Assembly: GCF_002860255.1 (NCBI RefSeq)
Contig: NZ_PGVE01000040.1
Location: 99,611-163,610, forward strand
From: Neobacillus cucumis
Lineage (GTDB): Bacteria > Bacillota > Bacilli > Bacillales > Cytobacillaceae
Reading direction: 5' to 3'
Length of the DNA stretch: 64,000 nt
Shown here in pieces: positions 34,907 to 42,825 of the stretch; position 1 is the stretch's first letter; each line of letters starts with the position of its first letter. The position numbers were made by a program, and so were the translations under genes. The notes under the pieces were generated by a model that worked only from the letters and a program-made list of their open reading frames with translations, was not told the origin of the DNA and did no database searches.

Positions 34907-35452
34907 CTATTTCACCACCGCACCGAGCGTTTGTTCAAAGTGACCAAGCGCCCAATCATGGCCAGCTTGATTAAAAGAAGCAACAGCATCCTTATAGACA
35001 ACAATAGTAAATCCCCTGTTATAGGCATCGACTGCCGTATGAAGCACGCAGATATCCGTACAAACACCTACTAGATGTACCTCTGTAATACCCCGTTCTC
35101 TTAATTTGATTTCAAGGTCTGTTCCTGCAAAGGCAGAGTAGCGGGTTTTATCCATATAGGCCACAAGATCATTCTGTGTATTTTCCTCGTAAACACCTTG
35201 AAGAGCCCCAAACAAATCCCGGCCTGACGTTCCTCTTAAGTTATGGGGCGGAAATAACTTTGTTTCGGGGTGGTATTCATCCCCTTTATCATGTACATCA
35301 ATCGCAAATACCACATAATCACCATTTGCAATGAACTCCTTTGTCAGTTCCACAATTTTCCCTTCAATCCTTTGACCCGGAACCCCGCAGGTTAATGCCC
35401 CAGCATCTGCAACAAAATCATGGGTATAATCAATATTGATTAAGGCTTTCAT
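34907..35452 (-). CDS. pncA: Nicotinamidase (isochorismatase family)
   Basis: A 181-residue amidase that converts nicotinamide to nicotinate. It shows the catalytic Asp in INIDYTHDF (residue 6 or 8), metal-site residues in DVHDKGDEYHPET, a Lys in MDKTRYSAF, and the nucleophile Cys in VGVCTDICVLHTA. ATG at 35452 is preceded by AAGGAGG. An earlier in-frame start at 35482 is not. It is paired with pncB as a salvage unit. Confidence 0.95.
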   Translation of the reverse strand: MKALINIDYTHDFVADAGALTCGVPGQRIEGKIVELTKEFIANGDYVVFAIDVHDKGDEYHPETKLFPPHNLRGTSGRDLFGALQGVYEENTQNDLVAYMDKTRYSAFAGTDLEIKLRERGITEVHLVGVCTDICVLHTAVDAYNRGFTIVVYKDAVASFNQAGHDWALGHFEQTLGAVVK

Positions 35453-35507
35453 TTCCGCTTCCTCCTTAAGAGTGTCTTTCACTCATTATACACAGAATAT
35501 GGAAAAA

Positions 35508-35531
35508 AGTCCGCTCCAAATGGAACGGACT
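35508..35531 (-). terminator. Terminator of dgkB
   Basis: AGTCCGCTCC and GGAACGGACT pair with one mismatch. The minus strand continues TTTTTTCC. Confidence 0.85.
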
Positions 35532-35535
35532 CTCC

Positions 35536-36477
35536 TTAACTATATCTTTGACCAGACACCCAATCGGTCGGCCGGTCATTCGGACGAATATCAGCAAGTG
35601 GAACAAAAACTTCCAAATGGCGGTACAAGTTTTCAAACTCTGCCGGAAGCAAACCGCCAAATTCCCCGTCTAGATTTAATTGCACCTTTTCATTGGAATA
35701 AACCTTGATACGATTAGCCTGTGTATAGATTACATTGGGATCATTTACGTGTTCACCACGGACTGCTAACGTAGAAATCCGGATAAACTCTGCAAGGTTT
35801 ACTTTTTTCAAAATTAATAAGGAAAATAGCCCATCATTAATCGATGCATCTGGTGCGAGCTTTTCAAATCCACCAATGGAGTTGGTCAGCCCAACGAGGA
35901 ACATCATTGCTTCCCCTTCAAACAGCTTTCCATCATACTCAATCCTTAGGTCTGAAGCTTTAATGGACGGAAGCATTTCCATCCCTTTTAAATAATAGGC
36001 AAGCTGTCCAAGCATGGTTTTTAGTTTGCTTGGCACTTCATATGTAAGCTCGGTAATCCGGCCGCCGCCAGCAATATTTATAAAATAACGATCATTTATC
36101 CGGCCAATGTCTACAGGGATCAGTTCCCCTTTGGTAATGATATCGACCGCTGTTCCAATATCTCTAGGGATTTGAAGAGCTCTGGCAAAATCATTCGTTG
36201 TTCCCGCTGGGATAATGCCTAATTTCGGACGATATTCCTGTTCTGCGAGTCCGTTCACTACTTCATGTATGGTTCCATCGCCGCCTGCTGCAATGACAAC
36301 ATCATATTGGCGTTCCACTGCTAACTGAGCAGCCTTCGTGGCATCCCCCGCACCTGTGGTCGCATGGCAAGATGCTTCATATCCGGCAATCTCTAGTTTT
36401 TCAAGGATTTCCGGTAAATTTCTCTTCAGGATTTCCCGGCCTGAAGTAGGATTGTATATCAGTCTTGCTCTTTTCAT
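35536..36477 (-). CDS. dgkB: Diacylglycerol kinase, soluble
   Basis: A 313-residue enzyme of the lipid-kinase family that phosphorylates diacylglycerol to phosphatidate, returning lipid left over from lipoteichoic acid synthesis. Motifs are the N-terminal RLIYNPTSGRE, nucleotide-binding AAGGDGTIHEVVNGL (about 63-77), GIIPAGTTNDFARAL and the C-terminal NLDGEFGG. Length and order fit B. subtilis DgkB, the neighbour of the rlmCD homologue there. It is functionally linked to teichoic acid metabolism, as is the dlt operon. Confidence 0.95.
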   Translation of the reverse strand: MKRARLIYNPTSGREILKRNLPEILEKLEIAGYEASCHATTGAGDATKAAQLAVERQYDVVIAAGGDGTIHEVVNGLAEQEYRPKLGIIPAGTTNDFARALQIPRDIGTAVDIITKGELIPVDIGRINDRYFINIAGGGRITELTYEVPSKLKTMLGQLAYYLKGMEMLPSIKASDLRIEYDGKLFEGEAMMFLVGLTNSIGGFEKLAPDASINDGLFSLLILKKVNLAEFIRISTLAVRGEHVNDPNVIYTQANRIKVYSNEKVQLNLDGEFGGLLPAEFENLYRHLEVFVPLADIRPNDRPTDWVSGQRYS

Positions 36478-36570
36478 TAATCATCATCCTATTTTTTAAA
36501 TAACAATTGGCGTTGTCTGTTGAATATTCTACCAATTATTATTCTAGCTTACAAATATATTGTAAGTAGT

Positions 36571-37485
36571 TTATTGATTTGTATTCAACTTCACATCATA
36601 TGCATTGCTAATATGAATACGGTATTTTCCTTCACCAGATTGGTAAACAGCGCTTTTTTGTGCAGCCTCTATCTCATTACCCTTAGTTTCTTCCGAAACC
36701 TTCCATTCCTTTCCTCTCAGCTGTTCAACTCCCATTGCCTCAACCTTCAAATTACTATTTTTCAACACATCGACCGTTACGGCTGAGGTACTTTCAATAT
36801 TCCAGTCGTTGATCATTGTACGCGGCTTTAAACTAAGCGAGTCATTACTTCCAACCACTTCAAGCTTTAGATCATGGGGGATTAAGATGGTTGCCGCTAC
36901 CAATCCCTGTGAATGAAACGGGCCCATTTCATCAGGGAGCATCTTAAAGTTCAGATAAAGCGTGTCCCCCTTCTGATTTGCAGTAATGATATCCTCCGCA
37001 CTTTTTAATAGTGCTGTTTTTTTGGCCGATTCCACTCTGTATGTACCAAACATTGAGACTTCTTTTGCCTCTGTTGCCTCAATGGTCATATCATACCCAA
37101 CTGATTTGACTACTACACGTTTGATACTATCATCGGTCTTATAAGAAAAAGCCGGCAAATCATAGGAACGCACTTCCCTCGCCATTACTTCTTCCACCTT
37201 GCCCATCACTCCGGTGGAACTGAGGACAGCAAAAGCGATTCCGGCCATACCAATGATCCCTACAAAGAAAATACTGAGAAAATCATATTTTAAAACAGGC
37301 TGCTCCTGTCGGGAGAGAAACAAATAGACTAGAATTTCACCGCCCAAAACCACTAGCAAGATCGGCCACCAAGCTGTAAGTATCTGAACAAGCTTTAAGT
37401 CAAGAAACTTTGAAAAGAAAAGGAAGAGGCCGAGAAAAATAAGCGAGGCCCCCATCGAAAATGTTCCAACACGCCAAGTCCTCAT
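36571..37485 (-). CDS. Membrane protein with LiaF-like N-terminus and extracytoplasmic beta domain
   Basis: A 304-residue protein. Residues 10-55 contain two membrane segments of the LiaI/LiaF type (GASLIFLGLFLFFSKFLDL and WWPILLVVLGGEILVYLF), and a third lies near 72-95. The rest (about 120-304) is a polar, beta-rich domain that resembles the DUF4097/toastrack folds of envelope-stress proteins. No catalytic motif is seen. It is the last gene of the ECF sigma operon, overlaps the small ORF by four bases, and may sense or signal envelope damage. Confidence 0.75.
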   Translation of the reverse strand: MRTWRVGTFSMGASLIFLGLFLFFSKFLDLKLVQILTAWWPILLVVLGGEILVYLFLSRQEQPVLKYDFLSIFFVGIIGMAGIAFAVLSSTGVMGKVEEVMAREVRSYDLPAFSYKTDDSIKRVVVKSVGYDMTIEATEAKEVSMFGTYRVESAKKTALLKSAEDIITANQKGDTLYLNFKMLPDEMGPFHSQGLVAATILIPHDLKLEVVGSNDSLSLKPRTMINDWNIESTSAVTVDVLKNSNLKVEAMGVEQLRGKEWKVSEETKGNEIEAAQKSAVYQSGEGKYRIHISNAYDVKLNTNQ

Positions 37486-37577
37486 TCCTTATGCTCCCCC
37501 TTTGTTTTTTTTAAAAGGAACCCAATTCCGGCTCCAATCAGTACAACACCTGCCATCCTGCTTCCCCACTTACTCAT
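37482..37577 (-). CDS. 31-residue small membrane protein
   Basis: The short frame encodes 31 residues with one membrane segment (GVVLIGAGIGFLL, about 10-22) flanked by MSKWGSRM and a charged KKTKGEHKE tail. AGGAGG lies nine bases before the ATG. It overlaps the stop of the upstream three-repeat protein by eight bases and the start of the LiaF-like gene by four bases, so it is enclosed in a tightly coupled operon. The overlap pattern makes a real gene likely. The function is unknown. Confidence 0.7.
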   Translation of the reverse strand: MSKWGSRMAGVVLIGAGIGFLLKKTKGEHKE

Positions 37578-38655
37578 GGCCTTTTGCCTCCTTTTTTGGT
37601 TTAGTTCCGGTTAAAAGCTTGATTCCACCGCCAATTAACAGCACACAGACTAGCGCAGTCTGGAAATATCCCTGAATCCAATACATGATATCAACATTAA
37701 TTAAGCGGTTAATCATTGGCGCGAAGGCCGGAAGCAGGATATTCATGAATAAGTAATAAACCCCTAACAAGACAAGGCCAATTCCTACCCATTTTTGATG
37801 GTTTATAAAATAAGCGATAATTGGTTCATCTTCCACCTTTTCCACCCCATATTTTGAAACCTTTTGCATGGCATCAAAAAAGCTATAAAACCAGATAATT
37901 GGAATTAAAAACAAGAAGATTCCGAGTCTTAAAACATCCAGGATATAAATGGAGAACAAGAATGCGGCCATTAATTGGATCCCGCGGCGCTGGAGACCTA
38001 AGTAAAGGTGGCCAGCTCCTGGGAAAATAGACAGGAAGGTCGCAATGGATTTACTCTTCTTGCCGTCTTCCCGGCGCATGTCAAAGTCTTCAAAAATGGT
38101 TCGGTCTACAAGCTCCTCCCCGCGCTGCTTTTTATTGACCTGCTGCACCGCATCAAAAAATCCATATACCCAAATAATCGGCAATCCTGCCATGAAGACC
38201 ATAAACTCCCCTCGGTTGGACATGGCAGTGACAAAGATGACCATGACCGCCAGCCCTAAAAACGCCCCAAGCAAAGTTAATCCCCTGTTCATAAGACCAA
38301 TTTGGAAATGTCCCAGCCCCGGGATAAAGGAAAGGACAATCGTGTAAAAGCGTTCCGAATCCTGTGCAGATTTGTTTGGATTCTGAAGGTCAGGGTTTTC
38401 TTCTGCGAGCAGTGCCTTCTTTTGCTTCGATATTTGTACGCCCATATCAATGAAGCTGACCAAATAAATAAAGATTCCTGCCATAAATGCTAAGATGGCA
38501 ACTTCTTCAGTGTTAGATACTAATCCAATAACCGTAACGAATGCCAGGCCAACCACTGAAAGTAGATAAAGAACCCCGCGAATCATGTTGCCAAAATAAA
38601 TATGACCGAGGCCGGGAAAAAGTGATAGTGTTAATGCCTTGGTTGAGCTTTTCAT
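37570..38655 (-). CDS. Membrane protein with three PGxGHxxxG repeats
   Basis: A 361-residue polytopic protein. A TM2-domain-like motif occurs three times: FPGLGHIYFGNMIRG (about 13-27), IPGLGHFQIGLMNRG (about 109-123) and FPGAGHLYLGLQRRG (about 210-224). Each is followed by two hydrophobic segments and a polar linker. Another membrane pair lies at the C-terminus. The repeats imply triplication of a two-helix unit. The function is unknown. Its place behind an anti-sigma gene, with a four-base overlap, suggests a role in envelope stress or anti-sigma control. Confidence 0.78.
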   Translation of the reverse strand: MKSSTKALTLSLFPGLGHIYFGNMIRGVLYLLSVVGLAFVTVIGLVSNTEEVAILAFMAGIFIYLVSFIDMGVQISKQKKALLAEENPDLQNPNKSAQDSERFYTIVLSFIPGLGHFQIGLMNRGLTLLGAFLGLAVMVIFVTAMSNRGEFMVFMAGLPIIWVYGFFDAVQQVNKKQRGEELVDRTIFEDFDMRREDGKKSKSIATFLSIFPGAGHLYLGLQRRGIQLMAAFLFSIYILDVLRLGIFLFLIPIIWFYSFFDAMQKVSKYGVEKVEDEPIIAYFINHQKWVGIGLVLLGVYYLFMNILLPAFAPMINRLINVDIMYWIQGYFQTALVCVLLIGGGIKLLTGTKPKKEAKGHE

Positions 38656-39197
38656 TTCTTATTTGCCTCCTTCTTTTCTAGTGAATCCATCCATGCAAAT
38701 GTTTTATTAATAACGCCTTCCGTCACAGAAGGCTTAGGCTTCTTTTCCTGAATAATCGGTTTCTCCATGCCGCTGGCATAAGAAGCCAGCGATTGAAACG
38801 CCCCTGAGAACATAAGAAGCAGCGTCGCCGCAGCCGCCAATAAATAATGAAACCCTGCCCGCTGATACAACGGCTTTTTGTCAGCGTCAGCGGTGACAGG
38901 CACCGAATCCACCATTTCCACAATGTCATCAGCACTTTCGGTGACAGGCACCGATGGGACTATTTCCACATTACTTACGATTTTATTGTTAAAAGGCACC
39001 CTTTCCATTACGTGGTCGGTGAAATTGTATTCGTCGGGAAGGACCGGAAGGGATGTTTCATTTTCTGTTACAGCTTGTAGGTATATTTCTAGACATTGAT
39101 CGCATGTATAGAGATGATCTTCCAACTCTTCACGGAGAGGAACATTAAGTTCGCCCTTCACGTATTGCTGCCAGTCTTCGTAACTGTAATGCCTCAT
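38652..39197 (-). CDS. Zinc-finger anti-sigma factor
   Basis: A 181-residue single-pass membrane protein. The cytoplasmic N-terminus has an HxxxCxxC zinc-finger motif (LEDHLYTCDQCLEIYL, about 27-42), as in ZAS-type anti-sigma factors. A membrane segment (AGFHYLLAAAATLLLMFSGAF) lies near 115-135, and a short basic external tail follows. ATG at 39197 overlaps the sigma-factor stop (ATGA). The linker holds a tandem repeat in which the dispersed 13-bp element encodes VPVT twice. It presumably binds the upstream ECF sigma factor until a signal arrives. Confidence 0.85.
   Translation of the reverse strand: MRHYSYEDWQQYVKGELNVPLREELEDHLYTCDQCLEIYLQAVTENETSLPVLPDEYNFTDHVMERVPFNNKIVSNVEIVPSVPVTESADDIVEMVDSVPVTADADKKPLYQRAGFHYLLAAAATLLLMFSGAFQSLASYASGMEKPIIQEKKPKPSVTEGVINKTFAWMDSLEKKEANKK
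38892..38904. repeat. Dispersed 13-bp element inside the anti-sigma gene (copy 1)
   Basis: GGTGACAGGCACC on the plus strand is read in frame on the minus strand, giving Val-Pro-Val-Thr. Confidence 0.8.
38940..38952. repeat. Dispersed 13-bp element inside the anti-sigma gene (copy 2)
   Basis: An exact second copy lies 48 bases from the first in the same reading frame. Flanking bases are also similar (GTGGAAAT before, GCTGA after), so this is a 48-bp imperfect tandem repeat. Confidence 0.8.
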
Positions 39198-39769
39198 GAA
39201 AAATCGTCCTCCTTCCAATTCTTCTTCATCCAACTTCTTGCACGATACAATTTGGTCTCGATTGTTTTTACCTGAACATTTTGTTCCTCAGCCATTTGCT
39301 GGTAGCTTTTTTCAGCTATGTAGAAACCATAAATCACTTCCCGGTAATTTTCCGGTACTTCTTTTAATTTCATTTGAACCAGACGGCGTCTGTCTTGGGA
39401 AATCACTTCTTTTTCCACACTATCCTTCGGTGTCCCTAACGCCTGCTGTTCAAGCGCGTCTACAACATCCTCTCTTCTGCTTGCCTTCTTTCTCTTTATA
39501 TCTATCGCATGGTTAACGGCAATACGTGTCATCCACGTTTTAAACCCTTGATTTTCATACTGGGAGAGAGAGACGTAAATTTTTATAAACACTTCCTGTG
39601 CAGCGTCTTCTGCTTCCTTTTGATCGCGAAGAACCGCAAAGACCGTCCGGAACACATCATTGCGATACTTCTCGACCAAAAGCCGAAAGGCATGATCGTT
39701 GCCCTCGAGTACTTTTTCAATTAATACGGTGTCACTAATCGTTCTCTCCCCCTTTCTTTCTTCTTTCAC
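39194..39769 (-). CDS. ECF RNA polymerase sigma factor
   Basis: A sigma factor of about 180-191 residues. Region 2 (about 25-95) contains DAAQEVFIKIYVSLSQY and a WMTRIAVNHAIDIKR -10 recognition helix. Region 4 (about 130-185) contains VPENYREVIYGFYIAEKSYQQM and VKTIETKLYRARSWMKK. The GTG at 39769 lacks a ribosome binding site. GGGGGAG lies within codons 8-10, so translation may begin a few codons later at a rare ATT. The start is uncertain. The gene heads an operon with its anti-sigma factor and three membrane-protein genes. It probably responds to envelope stress, but the group cannot be assigned. Confidence 0.9.
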   Translation of the reverse strand: MKEERKGERTISDTVLIEKVLEGNDHAFRLLVEKYRNDVFRTVFAVLRDQKEAEDAAQEVFIKIYVSLSQYENQGFKTWMTRIAVNHAIDIKRKKASRREDVVDALEQQALGTPKDSVEKEVISQDRRRLVQMKLKEVPENYREVIYGFYIAEKSYQQMAEEQNVQVKTIETKLYRARSWMKKNWKEDDFS

Positions 39770-39857
39770 ATCAATAGACGTAACAACGTCAAACGAACCC
39801 TACACCTATTTTTAAAAATTTATAAATTTTTTTCATCATCGTCACTGCAAAATAAAA

Positions 39858-39885
39858 AACGTGAAGGGGAACTCCCTTACACGTT
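39858..39885 (-). terminator. Terminator downstream of the methyltransferase remnant
   Basis: AACGTGAAGGGG and CCCTTACACGTT form a long stem. The minus strand continues TTTTTTATTTTG. No intact gene precedes it, which supports a decayed gene at 39957-40037. Confidence 0.7.
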
Positions 39886-39956
39886 TAATCGTCACTATTC
39901 TGTGAAACGGATTCCATTCGGCCTATCCCTTCTTGCTTGGTAAAAGTAACGGAATA

Positions 39957-40037
39957 TTAATCCATTAAAGCCACAGGTATATCTTCTCTTGAACGCGCAT
40001 AGCTATTAGCAACATGGCCAAAATCTGTCTGTTTCAT
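39957..40037 (-). pseudogene. Remnant of a SAM-dependent methyltransferase gene
   Basis: GAGGGAG precedes an ATG that opens a 26-residue frame containing FGHVANSYARSREDIPVALM, then a stop. This looks like the N-terminal segment of a class I methyltransferase (the FGxVAxxYxxxRxxIP lead-in before motif I), but the SAM-binding region is gone. After the stop the frame stays open for 24 codons without recognisable motifs, and a strong terminator follows. The best reading is a promoter-proximal stub plus terminator left by an internal deletion. A real 26-residue peptide is the alternative. Confidence 0.5.
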
Positions 40038-40135
40038 GTAGAGCGCTCCCTCAGATACCTAATTTTGATAATTTAACAAAATAATCCCATTTAAGTATGT
40101 TAAAATGCTATTAGAAAATATTTCATGAGGGAAGG

Positions 40136-40771
40136 ATGCAAATGTTCTGGTCGTTACTTCTAGCTTCCTACTTAATTGGAAGCATTCCTACTGCTTTAAT
40201 AGTGGGCAAGCTGTTCTTTGACGTCGATATCCGCGAGCTTGGCAGCAAAAATCCTGGTGCTACTAACACACTGAGGGTACTTGGAAAAAAGTGGGCCGTG
40301 TTCGTCCTTCTTATCGATCTGGCAAAAGGCTCCATAGCTACATATCTGCCAATCTACTTTCAACTCGATGCAGAACCGCTATACTTCGGACTGTTAGCAG
40401 TTGTGGGGCACTGTTTTCCCATCTTTGCAGGCTTTCGAGGAGGCAAGGCCATCGCAACTACCGCTGGCGCCCTGTTAATTGCCAACATTCCATTACTCAT
40501 CATCACCTATGTTTGCTTCTTCATAGTTATTTTCCTAACGAAATATGTATTCTTCGGCTCCATCTCAGTTGGAGCCAGCATGCTCGTTTATGCCCTGCTC
40601 TCTCCTAAACTGGAATTAGAACTGATCTTCTTAGTATTCTCACTTTTTTTACTGTTTCTGCACAGGTCCAACATAAGAAACTTCATCCTTGGCATTGAAC
40701 CAAAGATTAACGATAAGAACCTGAATAAAGACCGCATCCCTCCAAAGAACGGCGGCGGCTATAAAATGTAA
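40136..40771 (+). CDS. plsY: Acyl-phosphate:glycerol-3-phosphate acyltransferase
   Basis: A membrane enzyme of about 210 residues that makes lysophosphatidate from acyl-phosphate and glycerol-3-phosphate. The first loop motif GSKNPGATNTLRVLGK (about 36-51), a GHCFPIFAGFRGGKAIATTAG loop (about 91-111) and SISVGAS near 140 are the three conserved PlsY motifs. Translation may start at 40136 or at the in-frame ATG two codons later, where AAGG spacing is better. The C-terminal tail is longer and more basic than usual. Since PlsY is essential, a second paralogue elsewhere would not be surprising. Confidence 0.9.
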   Translation: MQMFWSLLLASYLIGSIPTALIVGKLFFDVDIRELGSKNPGATNTLRVLGKKWAVFVLLIDLAKGSIATYLPIYFQLDAEPLYFGLLAVVGHCFPIFAGFRGGKAIATTAGALLIANIPLLIITYVCFFIVIFLTKYVFFGSISVGASMLVYALLSPKLELELIFLVFSLFLLFLHRSNIRNFILGIEPKINDKNLNKDRIPPKNGGGYKM

Positions 40772-40778
40772 ACAAAAC

Positions 40779-40804
40779 GGGGGCCTTCACCTTGAAGTGC
40801 CCCC
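40779..40804. terminator. Terminator between plsY and thioredoxin-like gene
   Basis: GGGGGCCTTCA and TGAAGTGCCCCC pair with a single bulge between convergent genes. The T run on the plus strand is modest. Confidence 0.65.
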
Positions 40805-40812
40805 TCCCTTTG

Positions 40813-41364
40813 TTACAATAATTTAGATATGATGCTGTCTGCGACCGTCTGCCAAATTCTAGCATCCGTTAGATAGGTTTCTCTCAGTTGTTTATACATC
40901 GCCATTTGCTTCTCTTGAAAATCTGGTGCATCCTGGTCAGGAAGCCCTGCACGTCTCTCCGTTACAAGCGCCTGCATCTCTGGTGCCCTCGGCCCCCATA
41001 CGGCTGCCTCATTGCCTTCTTCATCGATAAAAATATAAATAGGAATCGCACGAGATGTGCCGTTGGTCAGGTATTGGTCTATTAGCTCGAGATTTTGATC
41101 ACGGAGCACAAAACGTAATTCCATCCCCGCCGCTTCGGCTATCTTCATCAAAATCGGGTTGTTGAGCAGCGCATCACCGCACCAATCCTCAGATAAGGCA
41201 ATAACCCTCAAATTTTGGTCTTTAATAGGAGACAGCTTGGTTTGATCCTCTTCCGTTAGATGGAACTTCTCATAAATAGTCAGCATTTCTTCTTTATTTT
41301 GCTTCATGGAGTGGAGATACTCCTCCACCGTCAATCCTTTTTGAAACCATTCATTTAAATTCAT
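40813..41364 (-). CDS. Thioredoxin-fold family protein
   Basis: This 183-residue cytoplasmic protein has a thioredoxin-like core from about 45 to 150. The active-site segment is SEDWCGDALLNNP, a single-Cys version with Asp where the second Cys of CxxC would be, as in other members of this family. The cis-Pro region is AIPIYIFIDEEG. The single Cys makes a classical dithiol role unlikely. A bacillithiol-related or substrate-binding role is possible. It follows the DUF1697 gene by 18 bases on the same strand. Confidence 0.75.
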   Translation of the reverse strand: MNLNEWFQKGLTVEEYLHSMKQNKEEMLTIYEKFHLTEEDQTKLSPIKDQNLRVIALSEDWCGDALLNNPILMKIAEAAGMELRFVLRDQNLELIDQYLTNGTSRAIPIYIFIDEEGNEAAVWGPRAPEMQALVTERRAGLPDQDAPDFQEKQMAMYKQLRETYLTDARIWQTVADSIISKLL

Positions 41365-41382
41365 CTAAAAAAAGCACCCCTT

Positions 41383-41919
41383 TTATAGCAATTTTGACAT
41401 ATCAGCAAGCTTGATAACCGTTTTCCAATTACGAACGGTGGCTGGAACGCTGAGCTTTGGCAGCTGCAATGCAAGCTTAGAATCCCTAATACTCTTACGG
41501 AAAAAGAAATAGACTTCCTTCCCTTTAATTTTACACTCTTCTAGCTCATTGTTATAAGAGTACATGTGGTCTATGCCCTCCTTGGAAGGTTCTCCCCCCA
41601 AAAAGGCAACTTGAACACTTTCCCCTTCGTTTAAAGAATCCGTTAAATATGGACAATCATTAATAACTTGTTGAAGTTCCTCCGCCGTTCTTAAAACAAC
41701 CGGAACAGGAAAACCAAAAGTATGGTTTAGTTCCTCTTCAATATTCATACTAAGTTGTTCGGCTTCCTCTTCTGATTTAAATAAAACATTTCCACTTTGA
41801 ATATATGTTTTGACTTTTTGTAACCCCATCGATTCTAAAAGACTTTTCAAATCTGCCATTTTCATCTTATGATGCCCGCCAACGTTAATTCCACGTAAAA
41901 GCGCAATATAAATAGCCAT
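41383..41919 (-). CDS. DUF1697 family protein
   Basis: A 178-residue cytoplasmic protein. The N-terminus YIALLRGINVGGHHKMKMADL is the hallmark of DUF1697. SGNVLFKSE and a C-terminal RNWKTVIKLADM also fit. The function is unknown. It probably forms a two-gene unit with the thioredoxin-like gene downstream. Confidence 0.88.
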   Translation of the reverse strand: MAIYIALLRGINVGGHHKMKMADLKSLLESMGLQKVKTYIQSGNVLFKSEEEAEQLSMNIEEELNHTFGFPVPVVLRTAEELQQVINDCPYLTDSLNEGESVQVAFLGGEPSKEGIDHMYSYNNELEECKIKGKEVYFFFRKSIRDSKLALQLPKLSVPATVRNWKTVIKLADMSKLL

Positions 41920-42072
41920 TCCTCAGCCCCGCTCCTTTTAAATACCTGCTTACTAAATCTTACCATTTTGTACGGGTGTTAAACATGCTTTTATTTCATC
42001 TAATAAGAAGGAGACTAGCAATCTTTTGAAGAACACTATTATTAATCAAGTGATGGCAATGGAGGAAGAAAT

Positions 42073-42504
42073 ATGATTCCACAAAGGGTTAGTTTACTTA
42101 CAATTGGTGCCTATGATTTACCTGTACTTCGTGCATTTTACAAATCCTTAGGATGGGAGGAAACAGAAAGCAGCTCTGACCATTATGCTGTCTTTAGAAC
42201 TGCTGGCGTCCTGCTGTCCCTTTTTCCAATAGCGGAGCTGGCAAATGATGCGGGGGTTGACCTGCCACAATCACCTGAAACCTTTCGCCCCGTAACTTTT
42301 GCGATAAACGTAGAAAAGCCAGATCAAGTGGATTCTATCATCCAATTAATTCGAGAATCCGGCGGAAGGATTTTAAGGGAACCAAGTGATGCGTTTTGGG
42401 GCGGTCGCACTGCTTATTTTTGCGACCCGGAGAAGAATCTCTGGGAAGTTGCTTGGAATCCCAGCGCTGTCTTTGATGAACGGGGTGCGATGATCTCCTT
42501 TTAG
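42073..42504 (+). CDS. VOC (glyoxalase/dioxygenase fold) family protein
   Basis: A 143-residue protein with two beta-alpha-beta-beta-beta modules. The second contains GGRTAYFCDPEKNLWEVAWNP, the usual VOC end motif with a metal-binding Glu. The first strand lacks a clear His ligand. The activity cannot be named. GGAGG precedes the ATG by seven bases. It is followed by a strong terminator. Confidence 0.82.
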   Translation: MIPQRVSLLTIGAYDLPVLRAFYKSLGWEETESSSDHYAVFRTAGVLLSLFPIAELANDAGVDLPQSPETFRPVTFAINVEKPDQVDSIIQLIRESGGRILREPSDAFWGGRTAYFCDPEKNLWEVAWNPSAVFDERGAMISF

Positions 42505-42507
42505 AAA

Positions 42508-42528
42508 CGAGGATGCCTGACATCCTCG
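42508..42528 (+). terminator. Terminator of VOC gene
   Basis: CGAGGATG/CATCCTCG is an 8-bp stem with a CCTGA loop, followed by TCTTCTTTTTCT. Confidence 0.85.
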
Positions 42529-42570
42529 TCTTCTTTTTCTCACTCCATTATTCCATACTCCTTCATATTT

Positions 42571-42586
42571 AATTAAACGTTTGATT
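42571..42586. promoter_or_regulatory. LacI-type operator-like palindrome 1
   Basis: AATTAAACGTTTGATT has 15 of 16 bases of the palindrome AATCAAACGTTTGATT found in front of dgoA. Confidence 0.55.
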
Positions 42587-42603
42587 AATTTTTCTAAAAA
42601 ACT

Positions 42604-42619
42604 AAACAAACGTTTGATT
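42604..42619. promoter_or_regulatory. LacI-type operator-like palindrome 2
   Basis: AAACAAACGTTTGATT is centred 33 bases (about three helical turns) from palindrome 1. Confidence 0.55.
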
Positions 42620-42754
42620 AAATCCCGATCATACCTTATGAAACCTAGGTTCAGGTTAACTTTTAATAATAGTTACAATCAGTAAAACCAGAAATTATTG
42701 CTGAGATGAGTCACCTACAACATGTTTCGACAGGTTCTCCTACTATCTCTTACC

Positions 42755-42770
42755 AACTAAACGTTTGATT
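42755..42770. promoter_or_regulatory. LacI-type operator-like palindrome 3
   Basis: AACTAAACGTTTGATT lies about 60 bases from the TGTCGA-type palindrome, as in the region in front of dgoA. Confidence 0.5.
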
Positions 42771-42825
42771 AAAAATTCAATTACCCCTTACAACCAAAGG
42801 ACTTTTCTCCGATTTCCCGGGAAAA

